From Duffyella gerundensis (GTDB lineage: Bacteria; Pseudomonadota; Gammaproteobacteria; Enterobacterales; Enterobacteriaceae), in the NCBI RefSeq assembly GCF_001517405.1, contig NZ_LN907829.1, forward strand, positions 62,001 to 126,000: 64,000 nt of DNA, given 5' to 3'. A program made the translations under genes and the position numbers. Of this stretch, positions 53,611 through 61,768 are shown one piece after another (position 1 is the stretch's first letter; each line of letters opens with the position of its first letter). A model generated the notes under the pieces. That model saw nothing but the letters and a program-made list of their open reading frames with translations, was not told where the DNA came from and ran no database searches.

Positions 53611-54000
53611 TTAGCTGATAACTTCGGCGGACTTGCCCAGCAGCCAGATAACGGCAACGAGCAGAACGATACCCACCACCACGATGGAGCCGAATTTGGT
53701 CCAGGAGGCGCGGTCGTTACGGACCTCGCCGAACGTCACGAGGCTCGCCTCGGCCACCTTGAAGAAGGCAAAGCCGCAGAGCACCAGGCCGCCCAGCACA
53801 ATGCCGTCCTGAACGTGGCCGCTCAGGGTGCCCATCAGGCCGGTGCCGGCGCCGCTTGAGGTTGGCCCCTCAACCTGAGGCAGATCGGCCAGGGCAGGGG
53901 CGGCGGCAAACGCGCTCAGCAGGCCCGCGGTAAAGAGGCGTGCCCAGGCTGATTTGGCTTTAACGGAAACGCGGGACAGAACGGAAGAAAATGTAGACAT
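53611..54000 (-). CDS. T4SS membrane protein, TIGR03745 (PFL_4701) family, possible pilin
   Basis: 129 residues from ATG 54000. A long signal-like N-terminus ends AAAPALA, and the mature part has two helices (DGIVLGGLVLCGFAFFKVAE; FGSIVVVGIVLLVAVIWLLG). Size and topology resemble VirB2/TraA pilins, and this family sits at the pilin position of GI-type T4SS, so it may be the conjugative pilus subunit; this is an inference. Confidence 0.88.
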   Translation of the reverse strand: MSTFSSVLSRVSVKAKSAWARLFTAGLLSAFAAAPALADLPQVEGPTSSGAGTGLMGTLSGHVQDGIVLGGLVLCGFAFFKVAEASLVTFGEVRNDRASWTKFGSIVVVGIVLLVAVIWLLGKSAEVIS

Positions 54001-54029
54001 GATTTCACCTGTATTGGGTTGATTAAGGG

Positions 54030-54272
54030 TTAACTGCAAAACATCCAGATACTTACGACTAACAATAAAACCGTGCGGACCACGGCCCTGCCCATGGCGG
54101 CTGACTTAACGCGATCCCCGGACCAGCCCGACCAGACGTCGACGATGGCCCAGGCGGCCCAGAAAAAAAGGAAGCCAATCAGCAGCCCAAGACACAGCAG
54201 GTGCATCCCGCCGGGTTCCAGATTTCCCGAGGCGGCTTTAAAGGCCGCTTCCTGCGCGGCGGTCATCGCCAT
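54030..54272 (-). CDS. Small T4SS membrane protein, TIGR03758 family
   Basis: 80 residues with two hydrophobic segments (MHLLCLGLLIGFLFFWAAWA; AVVRTVLLLVVSIWMFCS). It starts inside the stop of the RAQPRD gene (one-base overlap). Family function is unknown; it is always next to TIGR03745 in these clusters. Confidence 0.88.
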   Translation of the reverse strand: MAMTAAQEAAFKAASGNLEPGGMHLLCLGLLIGFLFFWAAWAIVDVWSGWSGDRVKSAAMGRAVVRTVLLLVVSIWMFCS

Positions 54273-54607
54273 CAGGGGCGTTCCCGGCGGTAGTTACCGG
54301 CTACGCCCGACAGATCGCGTGGCTGAGCGCGGGACGGCTCAAGGTAACGATCGATGCCGGCGCTGATGGTGCGCAGGTCGGCGCTGGCGCGTGGGTAGTC
54401 AAAGAAGTAGCGTCCACGCTCCGCGGTATCCTCCTGGGCGGCGGCCACCCGGGCACGCTCCAGCGACGCCTGCACCTGAACGATCATGCGCTGGGCGGAC
54501 GCCAGCTCGTCCTTTTCAGATGCCTGCGCCGGCAGGGCCGTGAGAGAGGTAAGGCCCAGCACGCCGCCGTACAGAAACAGTCGGGTGACCGGGCGAAAAG
54601 ATTTCAT
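54272..54607 (-). CDS. RAQPRD-family conjugative element protein (TIGR01690)
   Basis: 111 residues from ATG 54607, preferred over GTG 54613 because GGAGG lies 6 bp upstream. Signal peptide (LGLTSLTALPAQA), a helical mature part (SAQRMIVQVQASLERARVAA) and the diagnostic motif SRAQPRDLSGVAGNYRRE near the C-terminus. Periplasmic, of unknown role; it is the first gene of the main T4SS operon after the symE/cdi cargo. Confidence 0.92.
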   Translation of the reverse strand: MKSFRPVTRLFLYGGVLGLTSLTALPAQASEKDELASAQRMIVQVQASLERARVAAAQEDTAERGRYFFDYPRASADLRTISAGIDRYLEPSRAQPRDLSGVAGNYRRERP

Positions 54608-54755
54608 ATGCACCTCCAGTGGTTGTCAGGTGCGGTAAGGATGCTGAATCCGGCTGGACGGGTCAGCCGTTAACTCATTACCCGAAAATGAAAATTAATT
54701 GCGGCGGGCTGATGTGGGATGAAATGGGTGAAATATGTTAGGGTGTTGTAACTAC
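54608..54755. promoter_or_regulatory. Probable promoter region of the RAQPRD-to-TraC operon
   Basis: About 150 bp with AT-rich stretches (GAAAATGAAAATTAATT) directly upstream of RAQPRD on the minus strand. No clear -35/-10 pair was assigned. The repeat copy A begins at 54756. Confidence 0.35.
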
Positions 54756-54870
54756 TAATACATACTGACGCGCCGCTGCACCGGCTTGTCTGCTGACGAC
54801 GTCACCCGAAACGAGTTCAGATAACGTCGTCCAGCTTACTAAAAGCAGTGGTTGGCTGTTAAATCATTAA
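54756..54870 (+). repeat. Direct repeat copy A, with a conserved hairpin, upstream of symE
   Basis: About 110 bp nearly 90 percent identical by eye to 57895-58006, same orientation. It contains a hairpin with arms GACGACGTCACC (54795-54806) and GATAACGTCGTC (54820-54831): 10 of 12 pairs and a 13-base loop. The shared core runs from CTGACGCGCCGCTGC to AAAAGCAGTGG. Confidence 0.85.
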
Positions 54871-54996
54871 AGTCCGCTGTGAGCTCTTGAGCTTTTTGTA
54901 GTCCGGATAGTTTTGCTATCAATGCAGCTTGGGCATTGGCACTTGTGGCTTCAATCTCAACCCGCTGACCACAAGCAACTTTAGGAGGGAGTTACT

Positions 54997-55329
54997 ATGG
55001 CTAAGCAACATCATAAGTCAGAACAGGTTGCAACCAAAGCCCGGCGTTATACCGTGGGGTATGTCAGTGACTCGAAGTATCAGCCCGTTCCGGCAGTCAC
55101 CCTTAAAGGTCACGGGCTGGCTGAGGCAGGATTTGAGACAGGTACACCGCTGGATGTGCGGGTGATGGCCGACTGTCTGATACTGATGGCATGCGAACCA
55201 GCTGCGCCGCCCGAATCGGAGATTATGCAGACGCTGAGTAAGGTCTGTAAGCCGTCGGCTCGCAAGCAGCGCCAGGTGACTGAGCTGATCGAGGTGATCA
55301 GCAAGCCAAAAACAAGAGCAGGTAACTGA
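54997..55329 (+). CDS. symE: SymE-family toxin (type I addiction module)
   Basis: 110 residues after AGGAGGGAG. The SymE pattern is clear: YTVGYVSDSKYQPVPAVTLK, then HGLAEAGFETGTPLDVRVMA, and the conserved SKVCKPSARKQRQVTELIEV. SymE has an AbrB-like fold and is reported to act on RNA or nucleoids; in E. coli its mRNA is blocked by the antisense RNA SymR. A SymR equivalent would lie on the minus strand over the 5' region (about 54900-55010), but I cannot prove it. Here it follows repeat copy A and is convergent with cdiI. Confidence 0.9.
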   Translation: MAKQHHKSEQVATKARRYTVGYVSDSKYQPVPAVTLKGHGLAEAGFETGTPLDVRVMADCLILMACEPAAPPESEIMQTLSKVCKPSARKQRQVTELIEVISKPKTRAGN

Positions 55330-55348
55330 CTGAGCGACGGATAAAAAA

Positions 55349-55370
55349 ATCCCGGCTCGGTGACCGGGAT
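55349..55370. terminator. Terminator between symE and cdiI
   Basis: ATCCCGG (55349-55355) and CCGGGAT (55364-55370), with an A-run before the stem; on the minus strand this gives a U-run, so it suits the cdiA-cdiI transcript and may also stop symE. Confidence 0.7.
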
Positions 55371-55375
55371 ATTTA

Positions 55376-55762
55376 TCAACAGTAACTTATTGATGGGTTA
55401 ACGGAAGATAAAACATCAATAACATCTTCAATTGTAACGATTAAGTAATGAACTATTTCATCATTATCATGGATATTAGCACTTTGATCATTAAACCAAG
55501 TCAAATATCCTGATCCTTTAACCGTATAAATCCCCATAACCATTTGGCCATTGAGTTCATCTTGCAGCTTTAATAAATCACCTTCATCTGTGACACGAAA
55601 AGAATGTATCCAGTCAAACACTACCTGAATTTCATCCCCCTTGTTTTCTTCAGTTGAGGACAGAGTAATCTGTAGCGCACCAGACGAATATCTTAAATCC
55701 AACAGAAATCTATTCTCAAAAAAGAACCCATAATTTTCAATATTTTTCAAATTTTCATTCAT
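55376..55762 (-). CDS. cdiI: CdiI-type immunity protein
   Basis: 128 residues, acidic, soluble, no signal peptide: begins MNENLKNIENYGFFFENRFL and contains GDEIQVVFDWIHSFRVTDEG and EIVHYLIVTIEDVIDVLSSV. No named family was recognised, as expected for these variable proteins. Its place 6 bp after a CdiA C-terminal region with a VENN motif identifies it as the cognate immunity protein. It should neutralise the adjacent C-terminal toxin in the cytoplasm. The low GC content of this gene and of the cdiA tail differs from the GC-rich T4SS genes around them. Confidence 0.8.
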   Translation of the reverse strand: MNENLKNIENYGFFFENRFLLDLRYSSGALQITLSSTEENKGDEIQVVFDWIHSFRVTDEGDLLKLQDELNGQMVMGIYTVKGSGYLTWFNDQSANIHDNDEIVHYLIVTIEDVIDVLSSVNPSISYC

Positions 55763-55768
55763 ATAGCA

Positions 55769-57898
55769 TCACTCATCATATCTAAATTTAATTCTATTTT
55801 TCCCAGATTGTATTTCTAAAGTTGGCCTACCATCAGAACTACGTTCTCTAACAATTATAGTACGTCCATCAGACAGCTTCCCAACCCGGCCACCCGGAAT
55901 ATCTTTAATTTCACTAGGATTCAATGAATTAAATTCTTTATTAGCAGCATCATTGCCGCCAGCTCTTTCAAAGAGTTTTGAACGGCCAGTAGTTTCCCGA
56001 CCTTTTGAAGAGGAAGACATTAATTCGTCAATAGTCGTCTTCTGCTTATCACTGCGCCCCTTTTCTTCATCCTCCGGCCCCCAGCCACCCGGTGTTCCCG
56101 CCCCGGTGCCTCCCAGTTCTGCCTTCTCTTTTTCCGTCAGGCTCTGCCCCATATTAGGAGTACTGGCAGTCTTATCATCACCGTTACCCGTCATCGCATT
56201 GATGGCTAACAGCGCAGTTAACACGACTCCCGGACAGGTTCCACCAGACAGGCACTGTTTTACCTGCTGCTCACCAAACTCTTTAATCGCCGCATCCAGC
56301 TTCTTCGCCATGAATGCATTGGCTTCTGCCTGCGGGGTTGTCTGCCCTGCAATCGGTGGTAGTGGCATCGGTATCGCCACGAAGTTATTCTCAACTGCAT
56401 TCTTCCCGGCAATCGCCCCGCTTGTTGCCGCTGCGGAACTGTTGCCCGCCATGCCGCCTGCCAGTCCTGCCGCCAGCGTGCCCAGCAGGCTCAATTGCTC
56501 ACGATCTTCTTGCCCCAGTGCCGCTATCTTCTCTGGCGTATTCGCGCCCCAGTATTTCTCTGCGATATAGCGCGTGGCCAATTCTCCACTAAAGGCACCT
56601 GCAGCGCCTGCTCCGGCATTTCCACCGGACATCTGAGCGGAAACTGCACCCCACACGGCATGTGCCATAGCATTGGTTGCAACGTCAACATTTCCGGAAG
56701 CATCGGTCGTCTCCTTCTTAATCAGCTGAGCTGCCCACGGATTAAGGCCGCCTGCTATCGCCTGACCTGCATTGCCGGCCACCAGACCCGTCAGAATACT
56801 GCCGACTGTCTGTGCGACCTTCTGAGACGTACTGCCAATGCCCCACTGCTTCATTTCCGACTGATACTCTGGCGAATCACGCATTTTCTCCAGCCATTCC
56901 CCCCGCTGCTTTTCCGTTGCTCCGACGGGTAGCTTCTCCGCGTTCTTCGCACTCTGCGCCTTTTCAAGCCCTTTAATATCGCCCATGGTGGTGACGATGT
57001 TAGCCATCTGTCCGCTGATTTCTCCGGCCAGCTGTGCCGTCTGCAGGCGCTTCTGCTCCTTCTCTTTATCGAAGATGGCGCTGATGGTGTCGTTGGCATG
57101 CACGGTATCGCGGCTGAGGTCTGCCACATCCTGCTTCTGGCTGGTCCGATCGCGGATGATTACGGTGCCGTTTGCCACCGCCGACTGCGTGATACCTTCG
57201 GCATGGCCGTTGTTGTTCAGGCCCGACAGCAGCGTGCTGGCTGCGTTAGACGCCACGCTGGACAGCATCTGCGCGCCCATGCCGCCACCGCTGGACAGCG
57301 CGATGCCGCCGCCGCTGTGGCTGACCCTGTAGTCCGCCGCATTGCCGATATCGGTGAAGCCGAGCGTACCGGTATCCAGACGGTTGTCTGCCGCATCGCC
57401 CTGGCTGGCGATTACCGCACCGTTCAGCTGGGTATGATTGCCAACGGTGATGTCAAAACCGCCTTTACCGGCATAGATACCGCTCTGCTCCTGCACGCTG
57501 TCAAAGTTGCTGTGCATTTTGTCCTGGTTGACGCTGGCATAGCCGGATACCGTCATTGAGCCAATGGTGAAGCTGCCGCCCGCGCCGTAGCTGGTCTGCT
57601 TTGAATCATACCGGTCGCTGTCCTGCTGGCTGGTGATGGTCAGATCCCGGCCCACATCGGCAGTCACCTGATTACCGCTGACCTGCGCGCCGTTGAGCGT
57701 GGTATCTCTTCCACTGTTCAGGCTTACCCTGCCGCCGCTGTCCAGGGTGGTTTCAGACCAGCGCGTACCGTTGCCGCTCTCTTTACCTTTGGCGCCGTTA
57801 ACGCTGGCAAAAATGCTGATACCCGCGCTGCCCTGTCCGGCACCAAAACTGATGCCCACACCGCCGCCGCTGCTGCTGTTTTTACCGCTGCTTATTAA
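55769..57898 (-). pseudogene. cdiA: 3' fragment of cdiA: hemagglutinin repeats, VENN motif and C-terminal toxin
   Basis: About 700 codons, open from the repeat junction at 57898 with a stop just upstream; no signal peptide or TPS domain is present. The first part consists of filamentous-hemagglutinin repeats (SGGRVSLNSGRDTTLNGAQV; VGRDLTITSQQDSDRYDSKQ). Then comes the pre-toxin region (AIAGGLNPWAAQLIKKETTD) and the VENN junction (AGKNAVENNFVAI, about 55% along). The last about 120 residues form the toxin, ending GGRVGKLSDGRTIIVRERSS and GRPTLEIQSGKNRIKFRYDE, a short, basic domain that may be an RNase of the BECR type (inference). As it cannot be exported, it is an orphan CdiA-CT, or a source for swapping toxin tips. 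The immunity gene follows. Confidence 0.85.
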
Positions 57899-58006
57899 TA
57901 GCTACTGACGCGCCGCTGCGCCGGCTTGTCTGCTGACGGCGTCACCCGAACGAGTTCAGGTGACGCCGTCCAGCCTGGTAAAAGCAGTGGTAAGCTGTTG
58001 AGGCAT
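57895..58006 (+). repeat. Direct repeat copy B, with a conserved hairpin, upstream of the theta homologue
   Basis: Nearly 90 percent identical to 54756-54870. Its hairpin is perfect: GACGGCGTCACC (57935-57946) and GGTGACGCCGTC (57959-57970) with a 12-base loop. Compared with copy A, an A-T pair has become G-C in both arms at once (GACGAC/GTCGTC versus GACGGC/GCCGTC). Confidence 0.85.
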
Positions 58007-58045
58007 TCACTGGGATACATTAAATAGCTAAATGAGGACACATCC

Positions 58046-58288
58046 ATGTCGCATAACCTGGCAGCCCGTACCAAAGAAGAGCGTGAGCGTATTAACGTGG
58101 ATCTGGCGGCCTCGGGAGTGGCTTACAAGGAACGCCTGAACCAGCCGGTGATCCCAAGAGAGATTGAACTGCAGCAGCCTGCCGGGCTCAGGGAATATTT
58201 TAATGAGCGACTTCAGTATTACAGGAAAGTAAGCCAGCAGTATCCGCGAGGCACAGACCCGGTGTATCAAAAAGAAGAGCCAAAGTGA
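58046..58288 (+). CDS. DNA polymerase III theta subunit homologue (HolE/HOT-like)
   Basis: 80 residues; ATG 58046 after GAGGAC. It aligns by eye with E. coli HolE (76 residues): NLAARTKEERERINVDLAAS, GVAYKERLNQPVIPREIELQ, QPAGLREYFNERLQYYRKVS. Theta stabilises the epsilon proofreading subunit; phage P1 and some plasmids carry a HOT homologue. A plasmid copy could adjust host polymerase during transfer replication. It is preceded by repeat copy B and followed by a strong terminator. Confidence 0.88.
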   Translation: MSHNLAARTKEERERINVDLAASGVAYKERLNQPVIPREIELQQPAGLREYFNERLQYYRKVSQQYPRGTDPVYQKEEPK

Positions 58289-58301
58289 GCAGACATTATT
58301 T

Positions 58302-58330
58302 AAAGGCCCGCTGATGCGGGCCTTTAAGTT
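58302..58330. terminator. Bidirectional terminator between the theta homologue and the TIGR03747 gene
   Basis: AAAGGCCCGC-tgat-GCGGGCCTTT, followed by AAGTTTTT: a perfect 10-bp stem 14 bp past the stop of the plus-strand gene and next to the stop of the convergent T4SS gene. Confidence 0.9.
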
Positions 58331-58331
58331 T

Positions 58332-59102
58332 TTAGAGGTACTTCTTGAATGACGCGGTGGTTACCGTAATGGCAAGCCCCAGCATGATGGCTGCGGGCAG
58401 CAACAGCAGGTTGGGATAGACCGCCGACGGCCAGGACAGGTACGCCATTGCCGGTATGTAGACCGCCGGCTTAATCAGCCTTTTTGCCCGGTGATATAAA
58501 AACGACGACTCATAGCCCGCTCCGTAACGACGCAGATCGCGGCGTCCCAGCCCTTCCACCACGGCCACGGCGATAACCAGCACAAACAGCGGGATGGAGA
58601 GCGTGAGTATCGTGACCCGGATAAGTGTCACCACGGCCACCCAGACGGTGGCAAGCAGATACTGCTGCAGATAGCCGGCAAGCCAGCCGCTGCCTGACTT
58701 CAGCTGACGGGAAATTTCGTTGCCGCTGTTCATTTCCGATTCATACATCGACTGCACCCAGCCCACAAAACCGCTGTCAACGAAGGCCCACTGATACGCA
58801 AACGTGATCCAGTGCGTAACGGTGACGGAGGGTTCAGAGAGCAGCAGGCTGCGGGTAAAATCTGACGACAGGTAGCCCATTTCCGTGGTCATCACCTGCT
58901 GGCTGTGAGCGGCGCCCATTTCCGGCCAGAAGAACGCGATCCCGACGTATTCCACAATCAGGCTCAGGAACAGGGAGGCCAGGATCATGCCGGCCAGCTT
59001 CCACGGCCAGCCCCAGACCAGGTTGTAAATCAGCCCGTGCTCGCGCGGCGGAACCGGCTGCTGCGGATTCTGTGGCGTGACGTTGCGGCGCGGTTCAGCC
59101 AT
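58332..59102 (-). CDS. T4SS membrane protein, TIGR03747 (PFL_4697) family
   Basis: 256 residues from ATG 59102 (MAEPRRNVTPQNPQ), overlapping the traD stop by 8 bases. About four membrane helices: LAGMILASLFLSLIVEYVGI, VWVAVVTLIRVTILTLSIPL, VLVIAVAVVEGLG, YPNLLLLPAAIMLGLAITVT. The TIGR03747 family sits next to TraD in GI-type systems. It is the last gene of the upstream operon; role unknown, perhaps with the coupling protein. Confidence 0.88.
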   Translation of the reverse strand: MAEPRRNVTPQNPQQPVPPREHGLIYNLVWGWPWKLAGMILASLFLSLIVEYVGIAFFWPEMGAAHSQQVMTTEMGYLSSDFTRSLLLSEPSVTVTHWITFAYQWAFVDSGFVGWVQSMYESEMNSGNEISRQLKSGSGWLAGYLQQYLLATVWVAVVTLIRVTILTLSIPLFVLVIAVAVVEGLGRRDLRRYGAGYESSFLYHRAKRLIKPAVYIPAMAYLSWPSAVYPNLLLLPAAIMLGLAITVTTASFKKYL

Positions 59103-61200
59103 TGTCCTCTCCTTTCGTGACAGCCGGGGCAACGTGACCGGCGCCGCCGTTCCACCACCCTTCGCTGCTGTGGTAGTTCCTGCGCATCTCTTCGGCCAGG
59201 CGGGTGATATCGTCCGGCATGTGCTCGTCGGCGGCGTCGCCGGCGGGCAGCGGCATGCGGATTTTCCAGAGCTGTCCGCCCTCAAGCAGGGCGAACGCCT
59301 GCCCTTTGGGCAGCGACACGATATCCGACGGCTCCAGTAGCGGCACCTTGATCGTGCCGACGCGGTCCTGCGTGCTGGAGGTAAAGTCGTGATTAACGGT
59401 GACGTCTGCTGAATCCTGGTGCCCGGAGACCAGCGTTTTACTGTAGATTTCAACCTGCGGCAGCTGGGTGGTCAGCAGCTCCGCCGTCCGGTTCTCGCGC
59501 ACGCGCAGCATGATGAGGTTGTTAAAGTTGCCCTGCACCTGGGAGGTTTTAGCCGCGCTGCCGATACGCGCCTCAATGTCAGAGGACGTCTGCGTGTAGG
59601 CCGTCACCTGCATCCCCGCGCCGCCGCCCTTGTTGATCAGGGGAATAAACTCATCGCCCATCAGCTCGTTGAACTCATCACAGTGAAGGTTAATCGGATT
59701 TTTGCGGTCGTCCGCTCCCGGCAGGCCCGCGTTGATGCCGTGCTTGTAAATGTGGCCGGCCACGCTCACCAGGTCGGCAAACATGCTGTTTCCCACCGCG
59801 CTGCCCACCTCGCTGTCGCTGAGCGCGTCCAGGCCGATGTACACCACCCCTTTTTTACGGATCACCTGCTCCCAGTCAAAGATCGGGCGCGGGTCTTCCA
59901 TATTGAGGTAGTCAGGCGACAGCAGCTCGGCGGTTTTGCCCGTGGTCAGCTTCTCCAGCAGCGGCAGCAGGGACGCCACTATCTTGTCGAAGTAGGTCCG
60001 GTCGTAGCGCACGGCGGAGCGCAGGCCGTCCAGTATCGGGTCGTACAGCTGCTGCCCCTGTTCGGAGCTCAGCGCCACCTCGTACGCCCAGATGCGCACG
60101 GCGTCCGGCTGTCCCTGCATGTTGCGGGGCACGTCATCCTCACCGAAGAGTTTAAGGTTGTTTTCAATCTGCTTACTCAGGTCGGGAAGTTTGTCGGTAA
60201 TGACTTTCACCGCGTAACGCAGGTACAGGTCCGCGATGTTGTTCACGTAGCGCGTGATCAGCGTGTAGTCCGGCCGTTCGCCCAGGGCAACCAGCGCCCG
60301 CGCCACGATGTTCACGAACCGCCAGGCGAATTCCCGGAACGCCGCGCTGTTACCTTCGCCGCTCAGCTGCCCGGCCACGCGTGACGCCACCTCGGAGACG
60401 CGTCCGAAGCGCCCCACGGCGTTATAGCGGGCCGATATGTCGGGCCACCCGAGGTGAAAGATGGTCAGCTCGTCGCTGCGGCCGGCGCGGTGCGCCTCCG
60501 CCCATACCCGCTTGAGCAGGTCGGCGTCACCTTTCGGATCAAACACGATCGTTGTGTCGCCGCGCCGGATGTCCTGGGTTATCAGCAGCTCGGCCAGCCG
60601 GGTTTTGCCCACGCGCGTCGTGCCATAGACTACCGTGTGCCCCACGCGCTCGCGCAGATCCAGCGTGACGTCGACCTCGTTGGGTTCGATGCCGTGTATG
60701 GCCGGGTTGCCGCCCACCGGCGGCAGCGGGCGCACCGGATTCAGAACGGAATCGGCGTTCAGCAGTTTGCTCAGCGCCGGCAGGCGCTTTTCCGTGGCCT
60801 CCTCGGCGCGGCGCGCCAGCTGGTACAGCCTGGACGGTTGCAGGTAGTGGGCCACCTCGGGACGCAGCGTGTCGCGCAGGCGCTGGGTATGCGTCTGCGT
60901 CCAGCGAAATCCCCTGCCGATAAACAGCCGTCGCTTACTCAGTGGGATCTGCCGGGAGGTCATCACGTAGCGCGGCAGCCGGCGCAGGTTACGCCGGTAG
61001 CGGATCACCTGCATGCCCTCACGGGCCCGTACGATGGACAGCACGGCAAAGCCGCCCGCCGTAACGTAGCTGACGGAGGGAGCAAGGGCGACCGCCCAGG
61101 GCGCGGTGACGCACACCACGGCGGCGGTGCCGGCCACGGCTGCCGTATTCAGCTCAACGGCCGGGCGCAGCAGCGCTTCTATAACGTAGCGGTTACTCAT
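59095..61200 (-). CDS. traD: Type IV coupling protein TraD (TIGR03743, SXT/TOL type)
   Basis: 701 residues. N-terminal hydrophobic helices (AAVAGTAAVVCVTAPWAVAL; SVSYVTAGGFAVLSIVRARE) anchor it in the inner membrane. Walker A is HTVVYGTTRVGKTRLAELL (about 188-206), Walker B NLHCDEFNELMGDEF (about 500-515), and the TraD motif TAYTQTSSDIEARIGSAAKT follows. It recruits the relaxosome DNA and pumps it into the T4SS. It overlaps the TIGR03747 gene (8 bases) and the Mrr-like gene (8 bases). Confidence 0.95.
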   Translation of the reverse strand: MSNRYVIEALLRPAVELNTAAVAGTAAVVCVTAPWAVALAPSVSYVTAGGFAVLSIVRAREGMQVIRYRRNLRRLPRYVMTSRQIPLSKRRLFIGRGFRWTQTHTQRLRDTLRPEVAHYLQPSRLYQLARRAEEATEKRLPALSKLLNADSVLNPVRPLPPVGGNPAIHGIEPNEVDVTLDLRERVGHTVVYGTTRVGKTRLAELLITQDIRRGDTTIVFDPKGDADLLKRVWAEAHRAGRSDELTIFHLGWPDISARYNAVGRFGRVSEVASRVAGQLSGEGNSAAFREFAWRFVNIVARALVALGERPDYTLITRYVNNIADLYLRYAVKVITDKLPDLSKQIENNLKLFGEDDVPRNMQGQPDAVRIWAYEVALSSEQGQQLYDPILDGLRSAVRYDRTYFDKIVASLLPLLEKLTTGKTAELLSPDYLNMEDPRPIFDWEQVIRKKGVVYIGLDALSDSEVGSAVGNSMFADLVSVAGHIYKHGINAGLPGADDRKNPINLHCDEFNELMGDEFIPLINKGGGAGMQVTAYTQTSSDIEARIGSAAKTSQVQGNFNNLIMLRVRENRTAELLTTQLPQVEIYSKTLVSGHQDSADVTVNHDFTSSTQDRVGTIKVPLLEPSDIVSLPKGQAFALLEGGQLWKIRMPLPAGDAADEHMPDDITRLAEEMRRNYHSSEGWWNGGAGHVAPAVTKGEDNG

Positions 61201-61768
61201 GGGACCATTCCTTCAGTGAAATGCCGGACAGCAGCCTCAGCAGGTTTTGCCCGCTGATGATCTTCAGCCGGGAAGAGGTACGGCAGACGGCCCGGCTCAT
61301 CTGCCCGGTTCTGCCTGTGTGGATAAAAAAGCCCCGCTGGCCGGCGCGGGAGAGCAGCGCATCAAACTCCCGGACGTGCCCGGGGGAAATGGCCCGGCTG
61401 TAGCGCTTGGCCTGTATCAGCCAGCACTCGCCGTTGATGAACACCTTGCCGTCCAGGCCGCCGTCCCCGCTGTAGGACGCGTTGCGCTCGACCTTCAGCC
61501 CCTGCCGCTCAAAGGCCAGCAGCAGCAGCTCCTCAAAAACGTAGGGATTAATTTTGCGCAGGTAGCTCATCCGCTGGCCGTCGCCGTTCAGCTCGCGCAG
61601 GCGCTGATGCACGCGCGCGGCGGTGGCGCGATAACGACGGTGCCGGCGGGCGGTGGCCGTCTCCCGGCGAAACAGCCACGCGACGACGACGAGCAGGACG
61701 ACGAGCCCCGCGGCCAGCAGCGGATTGACCGAGAGCAGCAGGGCCACGGTTTGGGGCGTCCCCATCAT
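61193..61768 (-). CDS. Membrane-anchored Mrr-like restriction endonuclease domain protein
   Basis: 191 residues. An N-terminal helix (NPLLAAGLVVLLVVVAWLFR) is followed by a PD-(D/E)xK-type domain: INPYVFEELLLLAFERQGLK, SGDGGLDGKVFI, CWLIQAKRYSRAISPGHVRE. The Asp and the QAK (in place of ExK) fit Mrr proteins. It is often placed before traD in GI-type clusters. Why a nuclease-like protein should be anchored in the membrane beside the coupling protein is not known; it may act on incoming or outgoing DNA or be a non-cutting DNA-binding part. Confidence 0.85.
   Translation of the reverse strand: MMGTPQTVALLLSVNPLLAAGLVVLLVVVAWLFRRETATARRHRRYRATAARVHQRLRELNGDGQRMSYLRKINPYVFEELLLLAFERQGLKVERNASYSGDGGLDGKVFINGECWLIQAKRYSRAISPGHVREFDALLSRAGQRGFFIHTGRTGQMSRAVCRTSSRLKIISGQNLLRLLSGISLKEWSHE

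Noticed and set aside
59419..60384. 321-codon plus-strand frame opposite traD
   Set aside because: Shadow frame in GC-rich DNA; traD is intact on the minus strand and overlaps its neighbours as an operon.
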